Below, one piece after another: positions 8,346 through 16,651 of a stretch of DNA of 64,000 bases. A program made the translations under genes and the position numbers. The notes under the pieces are model-generated. The model worked only from the letters and a program-made list of their open reading frames with translations, did no database searches and was not told the origin of the DNA. Origin of the DNA: Photobacterium sp. CCB-ST2H9 (lineage in GTDB: Bacteria > Pseudomonadota > Gammaproteobacteria > Enterobacterales > Vibrionaceae); contig NZ_CP100425.1 of assembly GCF_023151555.2 (NCBI RefSeq), positions 2,480,001 to 2,544,000 on the forward strand. The letters run 5' to 3'. How positions within the stretch are numbered: position 1 is the stretch's first letter; each line of letters begins with the position of its first letter.

Positions 8346-8555
8346 CAGTTATGCGTATATGTCAGAATATTTTACAAAGAACTGTCACACTCTTTACAGA
8401 AAACACACAACAGCGTTGTAAATTCACACTACCAGAGATTAGCTCTGATTGACAAATAATTGAGAATTACCTTTTTAAGTCTACCCCTAGCTCAAGGATG
8501 CGACAATACTACTAAGGAGTAATCTTGTTGACCGGTACGAGTCAAGGGGGAATTT
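8346..8555. promoter_or_regulatory. divergent promoter region moaA / small gene 8556
   Basis: The spacer must carry the moaA promoter on the minus strand and the promoter of the 8556 gene on the plus strand. TTGACA at 8450-8455 is a plausible -35 for the latter, with only a poor -10 (TTTTTA) 17 bp on. AAGGAG (8514-8519) followed by TTG 8525 opens a 15-codon frame that ends inside the 8556 gene. Confidence 0.4.
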
Positions 8556-8783
8556 ATGTCAGACATCGTTGAATCCGCGACTGTTGAAGACATTGCATTG
8601 TACTTACAAAGGGAAGAAGGCATAGATGCAAAGCTTGCCCGTACGCAAGCCAGACAGGTCATCGATAGTTTCATTGATATGCGTTCTAAAGGGCTCATCA
8701 AAGGCTGGTACTTTGACGAGCAGAATCACCTTGAGCTGCTGCCCAGTGATGCGGCGATGAAAATCATCGCCAATCAGAAATAG
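8556..8783 (+). CDS. conserved-looking small protein of unknown function (75 aa)
   Basis: I do not recognise the family. The ATG at 8556 follows a GGGGGA ribosome site. The protein is acidic and probably helical (DIALYLQREEGIDAKLARTQARQVIDSFID), ending in a basic/hydrophobic segment with KGLIKGWYFDEQ. No signal peptide or membrane segment is present. It stands alone between the moa leader and the LON-domain gene. Codon use looks normal for the neighbourhood, which supports it being real. Confidence 0.7.
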   Translation: MSDIVESATVEDIALYLQREEGIDAKLARTQARQVIDSFIDMRSKGLIKGWYFDEQNHLELLPSDAAMKIIANQK

Positions 8784-8822
8784 TTCTGAGATTGCACGCG
8801 AACATCTTGCTGAGGACGCAAT

Positions 8823-8860
8823 TTGCAGATTGATTTTGCAGAATGCAAAGCGATTTGCAT
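8823..8860 (+). promoter_or_regulatory. LuxO-type activator binding element upstream of the LON-domain gene
   Basis: Contains TTGCA-GAA-TGCAA (8836-8848), which matches the LuxO operator form TTGCA-W3-TGCAA in both arms and departs at one spacer base. It is joined to a second inverted pair TGCAAA-GCGA-TTTGCA (8844-8859), and a further TTGCA lies at 8823-8827. The 27 bases 8834-8860, read in reverse, match the element in front of qrr (12488-12514) at 22 positions. The consensus is from memory of Vibrio qrr promoters. Confidence 0.7.
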
Positions 8861-8910
8861 GTCAGAACAATGACATTTCTGTGACTGTCCTGCTGTGGGG
8901 TCGAAAATCC

Positions 8911-8924
8911 GGCATCTAAATTGC
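8911..8924 (+). promoter_or_regulatory. sigma-54 (-24/-12) promoter for the LON-domain gene
   Basis: GG at 8911-8912 and GC at 8923-8924 are exactly ten bases apart, in the context CCGGCAT...ATTGCAG, resembling TGGCAC-N5-TTGCA. Predicted transcription start is about 8936, giving a 55-nt leader before ATG 8991. The LuxO-type element lies about 70 bp upstream, a normal distance for an enhancer-binding protein. Confidence 0.65.
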
Positions 8925-8990
8925 AGTGTTTATATGAAGCAACGTCGATAAGACAAAAAGTCCAATGAAAATGACAAATTGGAGCCGACT

Positions 8991-9566
8991 ATGAGTGACA
9001 TGATCCCACTGATATTTCAACAACGCCATATCCTGCCTGGCGGTCGGATCCCGGTACGAATCCCACCTGGCAGCCAGATGGAAACATTTAAAGTTGCCCT
9101 GGCATCAGAAAATGGGTTTGGTATCTGCATGTTTGACGAAGATGAACATGGCCAGCACTTTTGTTATATCGGCACGCATGTCACTGTTGAAGATTTTGAC
9201 ATCTCCAGTGAAGATGGTGCCCTGATCGCGACCTTATACGGACATAACAATTTCAGAATCAAATCGCTGAACCAGGCTGATAACGGCGTTTTTTACGCAG
9301 AGCCTGAAGACATTCCTCAGTGGCCGGATATGACGCTCAATAAAGATCAGCAGCAACTGGCAGACAAACTGAAAACCATGTTCAAGAATCATCCTGAGCT
9401 GGATAAATTGCATCAAACGAAGTATCTCAACAATTTAAGCTGGTTATGCCAGCGCTGGCTGGAGTTGTTGCCAATGCCGGCTTTCCAGAAACAGGCATTA
9501 CTCACATCGCCTGATTGCCTGGACACTTATGATTATCTGCAAAGCATTATGCAACAAAACCATTAA
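8991..9566 (+). CDS. LON N-terminal (substrate-binding) domain protein without protease
   Basis: 191 residues from ATG 8991, which has GGAG six bases upstream; a TTG at 8979 in frame is less likely. The first ~110 residues fit the LON substrate-binding domain (PLIFQQRHILPGGRIPVRI; GFGICMFDEDEHG; IGTHVTVEDFD; TLYGHNNFRI). The rest is helical with WLCQRWLELLPMP near residue 152, as in stand-alone LON-domain proteins. There is no AAA+ or Ser-Lys protease part. The biochemical role of this family is not established. It is preceded by a predicted LuxO element and sigma-54 promoter, suggesting quorum-sensing control, and followed by the yvcK-like gene. Confidence 0.85.
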   Translation: MSDMIPLIFQQRHILPGGRIPVRIPPGSQMETFKVALASENGFGICMFDEDEHGQHFCYIGTHVTVEDFDISSEDGALIATLYGHNNFRIKSLNQADNGVFYAEPEDIPQWPDMTLNKDQQQLADKLKTMFKNHPELDKLHQTKYLNNLSWLCQRWLELLPMPAFQKQALLTSPDCLDTYDYLQSIMQQNH

Positions 9567-9715
9567 GTAATTCCGGCGGATCAGTCATGACAGAGCGCAT
9601 GACTGGCTGCCAAACTTCCCTGCTTGTCACCCAATTTATCCAATGCCCTTTCCTCACTGTCCAGCCTTGAGTACACTGTTCCGGACCCCTTGATTACCTA
9701 AGAGCATGATTCATA

Positions 9716-10615
9716 ATGGCCAGCCAATCCATCTATTCCAGTCATAAAGTTGTCGCGATCGGTGGCGGTCACGGACTGGGGCGCATCCTGTCTTCCCTCT
9801 CTGCTTTCGGTTCGAACGTCACCGGTATTGTGACCACAACAGATAATGGCGGATCGACCGGTCGTATTCGTGCCTCAATGGGGGGAATAGCCTGGGGCGA
9901 TACTAGAAATTGTATCAATCAGCTGATCACTGAGCCTTCAATTGGTTCAATGCTCTTTGAATACAGGTTCCGAGGTGATGGCGATCTCAACGGCCATAAT
10001 CTGGGAAATCTAATCCTGACAGCACTCGATAATTTATGTATTCGCCCGCTGGAGGCCATCAACCTGATCCGGGAAATGCTGCACGTCGAAACTCACATTC
10101 TGCCGATGTCTGAGCACCCGACGGATCTGGCAGCCTGGTTACCGGATGGCAGTATTATCAGTGGGGAAACCAGTATTGATGAATTACAGCAAGTGCCGAA
10201 ACGTCTGCTGATCGAGCCTTCTGTGCCAGCGACAAAAGAAGCCCTGTCGGCGATCAAACAAGCCGACCTGATCCTGCTGGGTCCAGGCAGTTTTCTGACC
10301 AGTGTGATGCCGCCGCTCTTACTGAGCGATCTCGCCCACGAACTGAAAGTCTGCAAAGCGCCGGTTTATTTCATCACCAATTTAGACAAAGAAAATGGCC
10401 CGGCGGGAAACATGTCGATGGAAACCATGATTCACTGGTGTGAAAGGGCAATGGGCGGAAGGAAGATCGATGGATTATTGTCCGATAAACACAGACCAGA
10501 ACTTTCCGCTGAATATGACCAAGTGGTTGGGGAGTTTGCCTCCCGCAACCACGAATGGCGTCATGACAGACAGATGCTAAAAAATGCGGTTGAAAGCCTC
10601 CTGATCCGAAGCTAG
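9716..10615 (+). CDS. YvcK/YbhK family (CofD-like) protein
   Basis: 299 residues with the YvcK/CofD Rossmann-like start VVAIGGGHGLGRILSSLS (residues 12-29), TTTDNGGSTGRIR, WGDTRNCINQL, the GHNLGNLIL motif and LLGPGSFLTSVMPPLL. In other bacteria the family (YvcK/GlmR, E. coli YbhK) binds UDP-sugars and affects gluconeogenic growth and cell-wall precursor supply. The transfer activity of true CofD is not expected here. It points at luxU, and the two 3' ends overlap by 39 bp (10577-10615). It may share the upstream promoter of the LON-domain gene, 149 bp away. Confidence 0.88.
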   Translation: MASQSIYSSHKVVAIGGGHGLGRILSSLSAFGSNVTGIVTTTDNGGSTGRIRASMGGIAWGDTRNCINQLITEPSIGSMLFEYRFRGDGDLNGHNLGNLILTALDNLCIRPLEAINLIREMLHVETHILPMSEHPTDLAAWLPDGSIISGETSIDELQQVPKRLLIEPSVPATKEALSAIKQADLILLGPGSFLTSVMPPLLLSDLAHELKVCKAPVYFITNLDKENGPAGNMSMETMIHWCERAMGGRKIDGLLSDKHRPELSAEYDQVVGEFASRNHEWRHDRQMLKNAVESLLIRS

Positions 10616-10936
10616 ATGACGATATTGCTCAGCCATATCGCCCACTAACTTCTGCAGCTCAGGTAAGTGTTCACTCACCCAGTTTTCTTGCCCCTGTTTG
10701 ACACGTGATTCACACTCCTGGGCCATTTGCGCCAGGTCATCAGCTCCGAAACTGGCAGCGCTGCTTTTAATCGCATGGCTGATCTCTCTGATTTGCATCA
10801 CGCTGGGCTGTTCAGCCAGTTGCTGTAAGTACTGCTCTAACTCACCGCTGAATACTTCAAGCAAGAGTGCAACAGTTTCCTGACCAACTTCTTCAGCCAG
10901 TTTCTTCAGTGTTGCTTGATTAATCATGGCAGTCAT
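10577..10936 (-). CDS. luxU: phosphorelay protein LuxU
   Basis: 119-residue histidine phosphotransfer (HPt) protein. The phosphorylated histidine is H54 in ISHAIKSSAASFGADDLA, counting from ATG 10936; an in-frame ATG at 10927 is the alternative. The first start follows the luxO stop directly and has GGGAGAG at suitable spacing. By family it passes phosphate from the hybrid sensor kinases (LuxN, LuxQ, CqsS types) to LuxO. It is the second gene of luxO-luxU. Its last codons overlap the end of the yvcK-like gene on the other strand. Confidence 0.95.
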   Translation of the reverse strand: MTAMINQATLKKLAEEVGQETVALLLEVFSGELEQYLQQLAEQPSVMQIREISHAIKSSAASFGADDLAQMAQECESRVKQGQENWVSEHLPELQKLVGDMAEQYRHLASDQEAFNRIF

Positions 10937-12391
10937 TTAATCGCTCTCCCTTTGACTACTCTCGGCCTCTTGCCAAGCCTGTAACTTTCGATAAATCGTA
11001 GAGGGACTGACTTCCAGTAATCCTGCTGCCCTCGGAATATTCCCGTCACAGGCAGCAATTGCATGCTGAATCGTCCGCTTCTCTACTTGCCACAAAGGCT
11101 CTATCTGGCCAGGAGTCACCGCTGACGGTGTACCCATATGTTGATGCACCGCCCCGGCTTCTGATACAGAAGAGGTGGGCTCTCTTTTCGATGATGCAAT
11201 TTCGGCGCCAGAATCAGAGGATACCGATGGCGGGAGCATTTGTGTGAGTACTTCTTCACCATCATTGAGTACAACGATATTACGGATCACGTTCTGCAGC
11301 TCTCGAACATTACCCGGCCAGGCGTGCTGACGGAAGCGTTCAAGTACCTCGGGAGAGAACCGGCAGAACCGTTTACTTTCCTCCACTGAAATATGTCCCA
11401 GCAAAGCATGAGCAATTTCAATGACATCGTCACCACGTTCACGTAGAGGCGGCAAACTGATCGGAATCACATGCAGACGATAATACAGGTCTTCCCGAAA
11501 ACGCCCCTGCTTCACTTCTTCCCAGGGATTCCGGTTCGTTGCACAGACAAAACGGACATCCACCGAATTGGTCACCGAGGATCCGACCTTTTGATACGTA
11601 CCCGTTTGAATGAACCGTAGCAATTTGCTTTGCAAATCAAGATCCATTTCGCAAAGCTCATCAAGAAACAGTGTTCCCTTGTTCGCCAGTTCGACAGCTC
11701 CCTGCCTTTCAGTCAATGCGCCGGTGAAAGCCCCCTTTACATGACCAAAGAGTTCACTCTCAATCAGTTCTTTTGGAATTGCCGCACAGTTCAGAGCGAC
11801 AAAAGGCATGTTCGAACGCGGACTTGCTGCATGAACCGCCTCAGCACACACTTCTTTCCCTGTACCACTTTCACCGGTGATAAACACGGTCGCCCGGCTG
11901 GAAGCGGCCGACTCAATCACACGATAAACCGCCTGCATCGGTAAGCTGGTTCCGATAAACCCTTGATATTGCGCACCTTGCGTAAGGTTTGTGCGTGTTT
12001 TGCTGTCGTCTTTGTCACGCTTCAGCGCATTGTTCACCGTAATACGTAACCGGTCAGCTTCACAGGGTTTGATCAGGAAATCTTTTGCGCCAAAACGCAT
12101 CGCTTCCACCGCAACATCAATGGAGCCATGTGCCGTCATGATCACGACAGGCAGTTCAGGATGATTACCGCGGACATCTTCAAGCACTTCCATGCCGGTC
12201 ATATCCGGTAAACGCAAATCCAGCAGAATTAAATCAGGTACCGAAGCTTTCATCGCCTTCAGCGCATCCGCCCCTGTCCCGACGATATTTACATTCAGCC
12301 CGAGAGGATTGAGGTAGGATTTATATAAGGCCGCGACAGACGCCGTGTCTTCGACCATTAATACCTGCCGCACTTTCTGCTTGCTATCCAT
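10937..12391 (-). CDS. luxO: quorum-sensing sigma-54-dependent response regulator LuxO
   Basis: 484 residues. Receiver domain at residues 8-125 with phospho-acceptor D58 ([10 protein letters not shown]). AAA+ sigma-54 interaction domain from about residue 145, with Walker A GESGTGKE, the GAFTGA loop and an arginine-finger region. Fis-type helix-turn-helix at the C-terminus ([19 protein letters not shown]). ATG 12391 has GGAGG just upstream. Known role: at low cell density phospho-LuxO with sigma-54 activates qrr genes. The qrr gene is divergent from luxO here, and the LuxO-type box between them could also serve autorepression, as described for Vibrio. Confidence 0.97.
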   Translation of the reverse strand: MDSKQKVRQVLMVEDTASVAALYKSYLNPLGLNVNIVGTGADALKAMKASVPDLILLDLRLPDMTGMEVLEDVRGNHPELPVVIMTAHGSIDVAVEAMRFGAKDFLIKPCEADRLRITVNNALKRDKDDSKTRTNLTQGAQYQGFIGTSLPMQAVYRVIESAASSRATVFITGESGTGKEVCAEAVHAASPRSNMPFVALNCAAIPKELIESELFGHVKGAFTGALTERQGAVELANKGTLFLDELCEMDLDLQSKLLRFIQTGTYQKVGSSVTNSVDVRFVCATNRNPWEEVKQGRFREDLYYRLHVIPISLPPLRERGDDVIEIAHALLGHISVEESKRFCRFSPEVLERFRQHAWPGNVRELQNVIRNIVVLNDGEEVLTQMLPPSVSSDSGAEIASSKREPTSSVSEAGAVHQHMGTPSAVTPGQIEPLWQVEKRTIQHAIAACDGNIPRAAGLLEVSPSTIYRKLQAWQEAESSQRESD

Positions 12392-12487
12392 TCATCCTCC
12401 GATGCAGACAATATTGATGTAATTGTAATCAATAGAAAAATAGTGACCTGCAAATTTTCCCTGTCCCTTGCAGTTTACTATTTCGCA

Positions 12488-12514
12488 TTGCAAATCGGTT
12501 TGCAAAATGCAAAA
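12488..12514 (+). promoter_or_regulatory. LuxO-type binding element between luxO and qrr
   Basis: Contains TTGCA-AAA-TGCAA (12500-12512), an exact match to the LuxO operator form, plus an overlapping pair TTGCAAA...TTTGCAA (12488-12505). It is about 98 bp upstream of the qrr -24 element and about 100 bp upstream of the luxO start codon, so it could serve both activation of qrr and repression of luxO. Confidence 0.85.
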
Positions 12515-12597
12515 CAACATATTCAGTATAACTTTTTTGCGCGAGGAATGTGGGGAAAAATGCGAAATCACGTCTTTTTGCTCAGGCAAAAAAAGTT

Positions 12598-12611
12598 GGC
12601 ACACTTAGTGC
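12598..12611 (+). promoter_or_regulatory. sigma-54 promoter of qrr
   Basis: TTGGCAC followed by GTGCA gives GG at 12598-12599 and GC at 12610-12611, exactly ten bases apart. The predicted start is 12623 or 12624, right at the first stem of the Qrr RNA. Confidence 0.9.
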
Positions 12612-12622
12612 ATCTATAAATA

Positions 12623-12722
12623 CGACTCTGATAGAGTCAACCTAGCCAACTGACGTTGTTTGTGGAATATTTTCACTTAAACAATGATGCCAACCGAACA
12701 TATTTGCGGTTGGCTTTTTTTT
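12623..12722 (+). ncRNA. qrr1: Qrr quorum regulatory small RNA
   Basis: About 100 nt. It opens with a perfect stem GACTC-TGATA-GAGTC, then has the highly conserved target-pairing core CCTAGCCAACTGACGTTGTT (12641-12660). It ends in the terminator stem GCCAACCG / CGGTTGGC (12689-12696 and 12707-12714) followed by eight Ts. It has a sigma-54 promoter and a LuxO-type box upstream and is divergent from luxO, the usual place for qrr1. By family, Qrr RNAs act with Hfq to repress the high-density master regulator (LuxR/HapR type), luxO and other mRNAs. Its 3' end faces uvrB. Confidence 0.95.
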
Positions 12723-12745
12723 ACCTGAAATTTGGCAAGAGACAA

Positions 12746-12770
12746 CGGAGGCACAATGTTGCTGCCTCCG
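12746..12770 (-). terminator. possible uvrB 3' hairpin
   Basis: Eight-base inverted repeat CGGAGGCA / TGCCTCCG separated by nine bases, 17 bp after the uvrB stop. It has only a weak T-rich tail on the minus strand (TTGTCTCTT), so it may protect the 3' end rather than terminate strongly. Confidence 0.4.
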
Positions 12771-12786
12771 GATCACAACCATCAGT

Positions 12787-14808
12787 TTAGCTGTTCGCGA
12801 TAAACTGTTCCCGCAGTGCATGAATCTGATCCCGCAGCTGAGCTGCTTTTTCAAATTCCAGATTCTGCGCCATATCGTACATCTGGGCTTCCAGTTTCTG
12901 GATTTCAACTTCCAGCTCCTGTGGAGACATCACACTGTAGCTGCCCTTACGTTCAGCAACTTTATGTAATTGCTCCGCTTTACTGGCGCGTCGGGTACGT
13001 CCCTGGCCCAACTCCATAATATCAGCAACCTGCTTGTTCAGTGCCTGCGGCGTAATCCCACGTTCCAGATTATATGCATGTTGTTTTTCACGACGGCGTT
13101 CAGTCTCGCCAATAGCCCGCTGCATGGAGCCCGTCATGCGGTCAGCATAAAGAATCGCTTTCCCGGATAAGTTTCGCGCTGCACGACCAATCGTCTGGAT
13201 CAGTGAGCGCTCTGAACGCAGGAAGCCTTCTTTATCTGCATCCAGAATCGCGACCAGAGACACTTCCGGCATATCCAGACCTTCCCGGAGCAGGTTGATC
13301 CCCACCAACACATCAAATTCGCCCAGTCGCAAATCGCGAATGATCTCAACACGTTCGACTGTATCAATGTCAGAATGCAGGTAACGCACCCGCACCCCAT
13401 GCTCATCCAGATATTCGGTTAAATCTTCCGCCATGCGCTTGGTCAGCGTTGTGACCAGGACCCGTTCATTCTTCGCTTCCCGGATCCGGATTTCAGACAA
13501 CAGATCATCGACCTGGGTTGCAACAGGACGAACTTCAATTTCCGGATCCAGCAAGCCCGTCGGACGCACCACCTGCTCTGCAATATCCCCTTCGGATTTT
13601 TCCAGTTCATAATTGCCGGGCGTTGCCGAAACATAAATGGTTTGTGGGGCCAGAGACTCAAACTCTTCAAATTTCAGCGGCCGGTTATCCAGAGCCGAAG
13701 GCAGGCGGAACCCGTATTCCACCAGATTTTCCTTCCGGGAGCGGTCACCGCGGAACATCGCACCAATCTGCGAAACCGTCACGTGAGATTCATCAATAAT
13801 CAGCAGGCCATCCGGCGGCAGGTAATCAAACAGCGTCGGAGGCGGTTCTCCTTCGGCCCGGCCACTCAGGTAACGGGAATAGTTTTCGATCCCCGAGCAA
13901 TACCCCAGCTCGTGCATCATCTCCAGGTCAAACTGAGTACGCTGCGTGATCCGCTGCTCTTCAATCAGCTTATTATTCTCAATCAACTGTTTCCGGCGAA
14001 TTTCCAGATCGGTTTTGATGTGCTCGACCGCTTCCAGGATCCGTTCACGCGGTGTAACGTAGTGCGTTTTCGGATAGATGGTTGCGCGCGGTAAGTCTTT
14101 CTGGATCACCGCACCTGTCAGCGGGTCAAAACTGCTGATACAGTCCACTTCATCATCAAAGAGCTCAATCCGTATCGCATCGTTTTCAGACTCCGCAGGA
14201 AAAATATCGATGACCTCGCCTCGTACCCTGAAGGTACCGCGCTCAAATGCCAAATCATTCCGGGTGTATTGCAGTTCTGCCAGACGACGCAGAATATCCC
14301 TTTGGTCCAGTACATCACCGCGACGCACATGCAACATCATCTTGAGATATGAATCCGGATCACCCAGACCATAAATGGCAGAAACAGAAGCAATAATCAC
14401 CACATCCCTGCGTTCCATCAGCGCTTTGGTTGCAGAAAGACGCATCTGTTCAATGTGCGCATTCACGGAAGCATCTTTCTCGATAAAAGTATCGGTTGAG
14501 GGCACGTAGGCTTCAGGCTGGTAGTAATCGTAGTAAGACACAAAGTATTCCACGGCATTATTCGGGAAGAACTCCTTCATCTCACCGTAGAGCTGTGCTG
14601 CCAGCGTTTTATTGGGTGCAAGAATCAGTGTGGGACGATTCGCGGAAGCGATCACATTCGCCATGGTAAAGGTTTTACCAGACCCGGTCACACCAAGCAG
14701 GGTCTGGTGAGCGAGACCCGAATCCAGGCCTTCCAGTAACTGATGTATAGCCGTGGGCTGATCTCCCGCAGGGGCAAAAGCGGCAGCCAGATTGAACGCT
14801 TTACTCAT
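12787..14808 (-). CDS. uvrB: excinuclease ABC subunit B (UvrB)
   Basis: 673 residues, the same length as E. coli UvrB. Motifs: Walker [11 protein letters not shown] near residue 39; the DNA-threading beta-hairpin region [12 protein letters not shown] near residue 92; the helicase box [27 protein letters not shown]; and a C-terminal UVR domain ([32 protein letters not shown]) that binds UvrC. It verifies damage and loads UvrC in nucleotide excision repair. No properly oriented LexA box was found upstream by eye. The qrr terminator faces its 3' end. Confidence 0.98.
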   Translation of the reverse strand: MSKAFNLAAAFAPAGDQPTAIHQLLEGLDSGLAHQTLLGVTGSGKTFTMANVIASANRPTLILAPNKTLAAQLYGEMKEFFPNNAVEYFVSYYDYYQPEAYVPSTDTFIEKDASVNAHIEQMRLSATKALMERRDVVIIASVSAIYGLGDPDSYLKMMLHVRRGDVLDQRDILRRLAELQYTRNDLAFERGTFRVRGEVIDIFPAESENDAIRIELFDDEVDCISSFDPLTGAVIQKDLPRATIYPKTHYVTPRERILEAVEHIKTDLEIRRKQLIENNKLIEEQRITQRTQFDLEMMHELGYCSGIENYSRYLSGRAEGEPPPTLFDYLPPDGLLIIDESHVTVSQIGAMFRGDRSRKENLVEYGFRLPSALDNRPLKFEEFESLAPQTIYVSATPGNYELEKSEGDIAEQVVRPTGLLDPEIEVRPVATQVDDLLSEIRIREAKNERVLVTTLTKRMAEDLTEYLDEHGVRVRYLHSDIDTVERVEIIRDLRLGEFDVLVGINLLREGLDMPEVSLVAILDADKEGFLRSERSLIQTIGRAARNLSGKAILYADRMTGSMQRAIGETERRREKQHAYNLERGITPQALNKQVADIMELGQGRTRRASKAEQLHKVAERKGSYSVMSPQELEVEIQKLEAQMYDMAQNLEFEKAAQLRDQIHALREQFIANS

Positions 14809-15477
14809 GACAAATTCCAGAAAAGGTACAGAAAAGATTCTGTTCCCATTGTGCTGCCGCCGTCATGGTTGTCAACCAAGAAAGATAAAATCAGTGGTTG
14901 ACCCGACCTTATTATCGGCGTAGTATCACGCACCTTAATACGCCTCTCTTTGATGTCTCCGGCGTCAAAAAAATGTGATAAACACATCGGATTACCTGCA
15001 TCAGCATTCCCTCTGGGAATACAACTTCATCCACAGCATATCCTCAGTCTGTATTTTTTAATGCACAAGCCCAACTTGCTGATCTCTGCGTCTAGAGCAT
15101 CTATTCAAATCAACCCTCGCCATATTTTTGACGATCGCCTTACGCCTATGAAACAGTGCATTAGCACCAAAGCATGATATCGATTACAAAGTAACAACTC
15201 AGAATGAAATTTAATCAAAAATGGATTTTCCCGAACTCAATCAACATACTTATCCACAGTTTCCGTGGATAAGTGAGCCAACCCCTTGTGTCCTCTGCTT
15301 TAACAAAGATCAAGTGCTTTTTTTCTCACAAGAACCAAATCGATTTTTCACCCAAATCTGACTCAAATTTTGCTGAAAAAAACAGCAACCTTGAAAAACC
15401 CCTGCGCTGAGGAGTTGTTATAGCCATCACAAAGGCAGATAATGGTTGGATTACTGGCAAGCATTAAAAAAGATGGT
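14809..15477. other. long uvrB-rsxA divergent spacer with paired DnaA boxes
   Basis: About 670 bp without a convincing gene. It carries an inverted pair of DnaA-box sequences at 15248-15274, a DnaA-like variant (TCATCCACA) near 15028, a perfect inverted repeat ATTCCC-TCT-GGGAAT at 15006-15020, and a TGGTTG-T-CAACCA palindrome near 14867. It must hold the promoters of uvrB and of the rsx operon. Confidence 0.6.
15248..15274. promoter_or_regulatory. inverted pair of DnaA boxes
   Basis: ACTTATCCAC (15248-15257) and GTGGATAAGT (15265-15274) form a perfect 10-bp inverted repeat with a seven-base gap. The left arm contains the exact DnaA box TTATCCACA (15250-15258); the right arm is TTATCCACG on the minus strand, one base off. 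Possible roles are DnaA-dependent regulation of rsx or uvrB, or DnaA titration. Confidence 0.55.
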
Positions 15478-16059
15478 ATGACGGAATACCTGCTCCTTCT
15501 GATCGGCACTGTTTTAGTCAACAACTTTGTTCTGGTCAAATTTCTTGGACTGTGCCCTTTCATGGGCGTCTCAAAAAAACTGGAAACTGCAATTGGCATG
15601 GGACTGGCGACGACCTTTGTGCTGACCCTGGCCTCTGTCTGCGCGTATCTGGTTGAAGCCTATATCCTTCAGCCGCTGGGGATTCAGTACCTGCGAACCT
15701 TAAGCTTCATTCTGGTCATCGCGGTTGTCGTCCAGTTCACTGAGATGGTTGTACACAAAACCAGTCCGACGCTGTATCGCCTGTTGGGGATTTTTCTCCC
15801 ACTCATCACAACAAACTGTGCGGTGCTTGGTGTCGCGTTGCTCAACATCAACGAACGCCATAACTTCATTGAGTCTGTTGTATACGGTTTCGGTGCCGCG
15901 GTCGGTTTCTCTCTGGTTCTGGTGCTCTTTGCGGCGATGCGTGAACGGATTGCTGCTGCGGATGTTCCCTCACCATTCAAAGGCGCATCCATTGCGATGA
16001 TCACGGCTGGTTTGATGTCGCTTGCCTTTATGGGCTTTACCGGATTAGTGAAACTGTAG
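15478..16059 (+). CDS. rsxA: Rsx/Rnf electron transport complex subunit RsxA
   Basis: 193-residue integral membrane protein with six hydrophobic segments. It begins [20 protein letters not shown], as in other RsxA proteins. Upstream in-frame ATG 15442 has a better ribosome site (AAAGG) but would add twelve atypical residues, so the start is not fully settled. Motifs [13 protein letters not shown] near residue 22 and [17 protein letters not shown] near residue 104 supply conserved cysteines for the membrane iron-sulfur centre. First gene of rsxABCDGE, followed by rsxB after 2 bp. The complex moves electrons across the membrane and in E. coli keeps SoxR reduced. Confidence 0.95.
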   Translation: MTEYLLLLIGTVLVNNFVLVKFLGLCPFMGVSKKLETAIGMGLATTFVLTLASVCAYLVEAYILQPLGIQYLRTLSFILVIAVVVQFTEMVVHKTSPTLYRLLGIFLPLITTNCAVLGVALLNINERHNFIESVVYGFGAAVGFSLVLVLFAAMRERIAAADVPSPFKGASIAMITAGLMSLAFMGFTGLVKL

Positions 16060-16061
16060 TT

Positions 16062-16646
16062 ATGAGTGGAATTTTAATTGCCATTATCGCTATCGCAATT
16101 CTGGCAGCGATCTTCGGACTGATTCTGGGTTTTGCCGCGATTCGTTTCAAAGTCGAAGCGGATCCGATTGTGGAACAAATTGATGCGATTTTACCGCAGA
16201 CACAATGCGGTCAGTGCGGATACCCCGGTTGCCGACCTTATGCCGAAGCCATAGCCAACGGTGATGAGATCAATAAATGCCCGCCGGGTGGCCAGGCAAC
16301 TATTGAAAAACTGGCCGACCTGATGGGTGTTGAAGTTAAAGACTCAGCCCATGATGCGGAAAAAAGCATCAAAAAAGTCGCGTTCATTCACGAAGATATG
16401 TGTATTGGCTGTACCAAGTGTATTCAGGCCTGTCCGGTCGATGCGATTGCCGGTGCAACGAAAGCACTGCATACCGTGATTAAAGAAGAATGTACTGGCT
16501 GCGATCTCTGTGTGGCCCCTTGCCCGACAGATTGTATTGAGATGATCCCTGTCGAGTCGACGCCTGAAAGCTGGCGCTGGAATCTGGACCAAATCCCTGT
16601 GGTCAACCTTCCTGCCACTGAGCACCACGGCCATAAGGTAGAATAA
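16062..16646 (+). CDS. rsxB: Rsx/Rnf complex iron-sulfur subunit RsxB
   Basis: 194 residues. One N-terminal membrane anchor (residues 4-28) is followed by a four-cysteine cluster domain (CGQCGYPGC, then CPPGG). Two ferredoxin-type 4Fe-4S motifs follow, [14 protein letters not shown] near residue 113 and [14 protein letters not shown] near residue 143. It carries electrons within the complex. Two bp follow rsxA and five precede rsxC. Confidence 0.97.
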   Translation: MSGILIAIIAIAILAAIFGLILGFAAIRFKVEADPIVEQIDAILPQTQCGQCGYPGCRPYAEAIANGDEINKCPPGGQATIEKLADLMGVEVKDSAHDAEKSIKKVAFIHEDMCIGCTKCIQACPVDAIAGATKALHTVIKEECTGCDLCVAPCPTDCIEMIPVESTPESWRWNLDQIPVVNLPATEHHGHKVE

Positions 16647-16651
16647 CCGTC

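Noticed and set aside
8784..8990. A second qrr gene behind the sigma-54 promoter at 8911
   Set aside because: The invariant CTAGCCAACTGACG core and a terminator are absent; the promoter leads into the LON-domain gene.
14828..14843. ACAG-N8-CTGT near the uvrB start, at first sight a LexA box
   Set aside because: The arms are in the wrong order; LexA boxes are CTGT-N8-ACAG. No proper SOS box seen by eye.
15442..15477. Longer RsxA starting at ATG 15442
   Set aside because: Better ribosome site, but the added residues do not fit the family N-terminus; kept only as an alternative.
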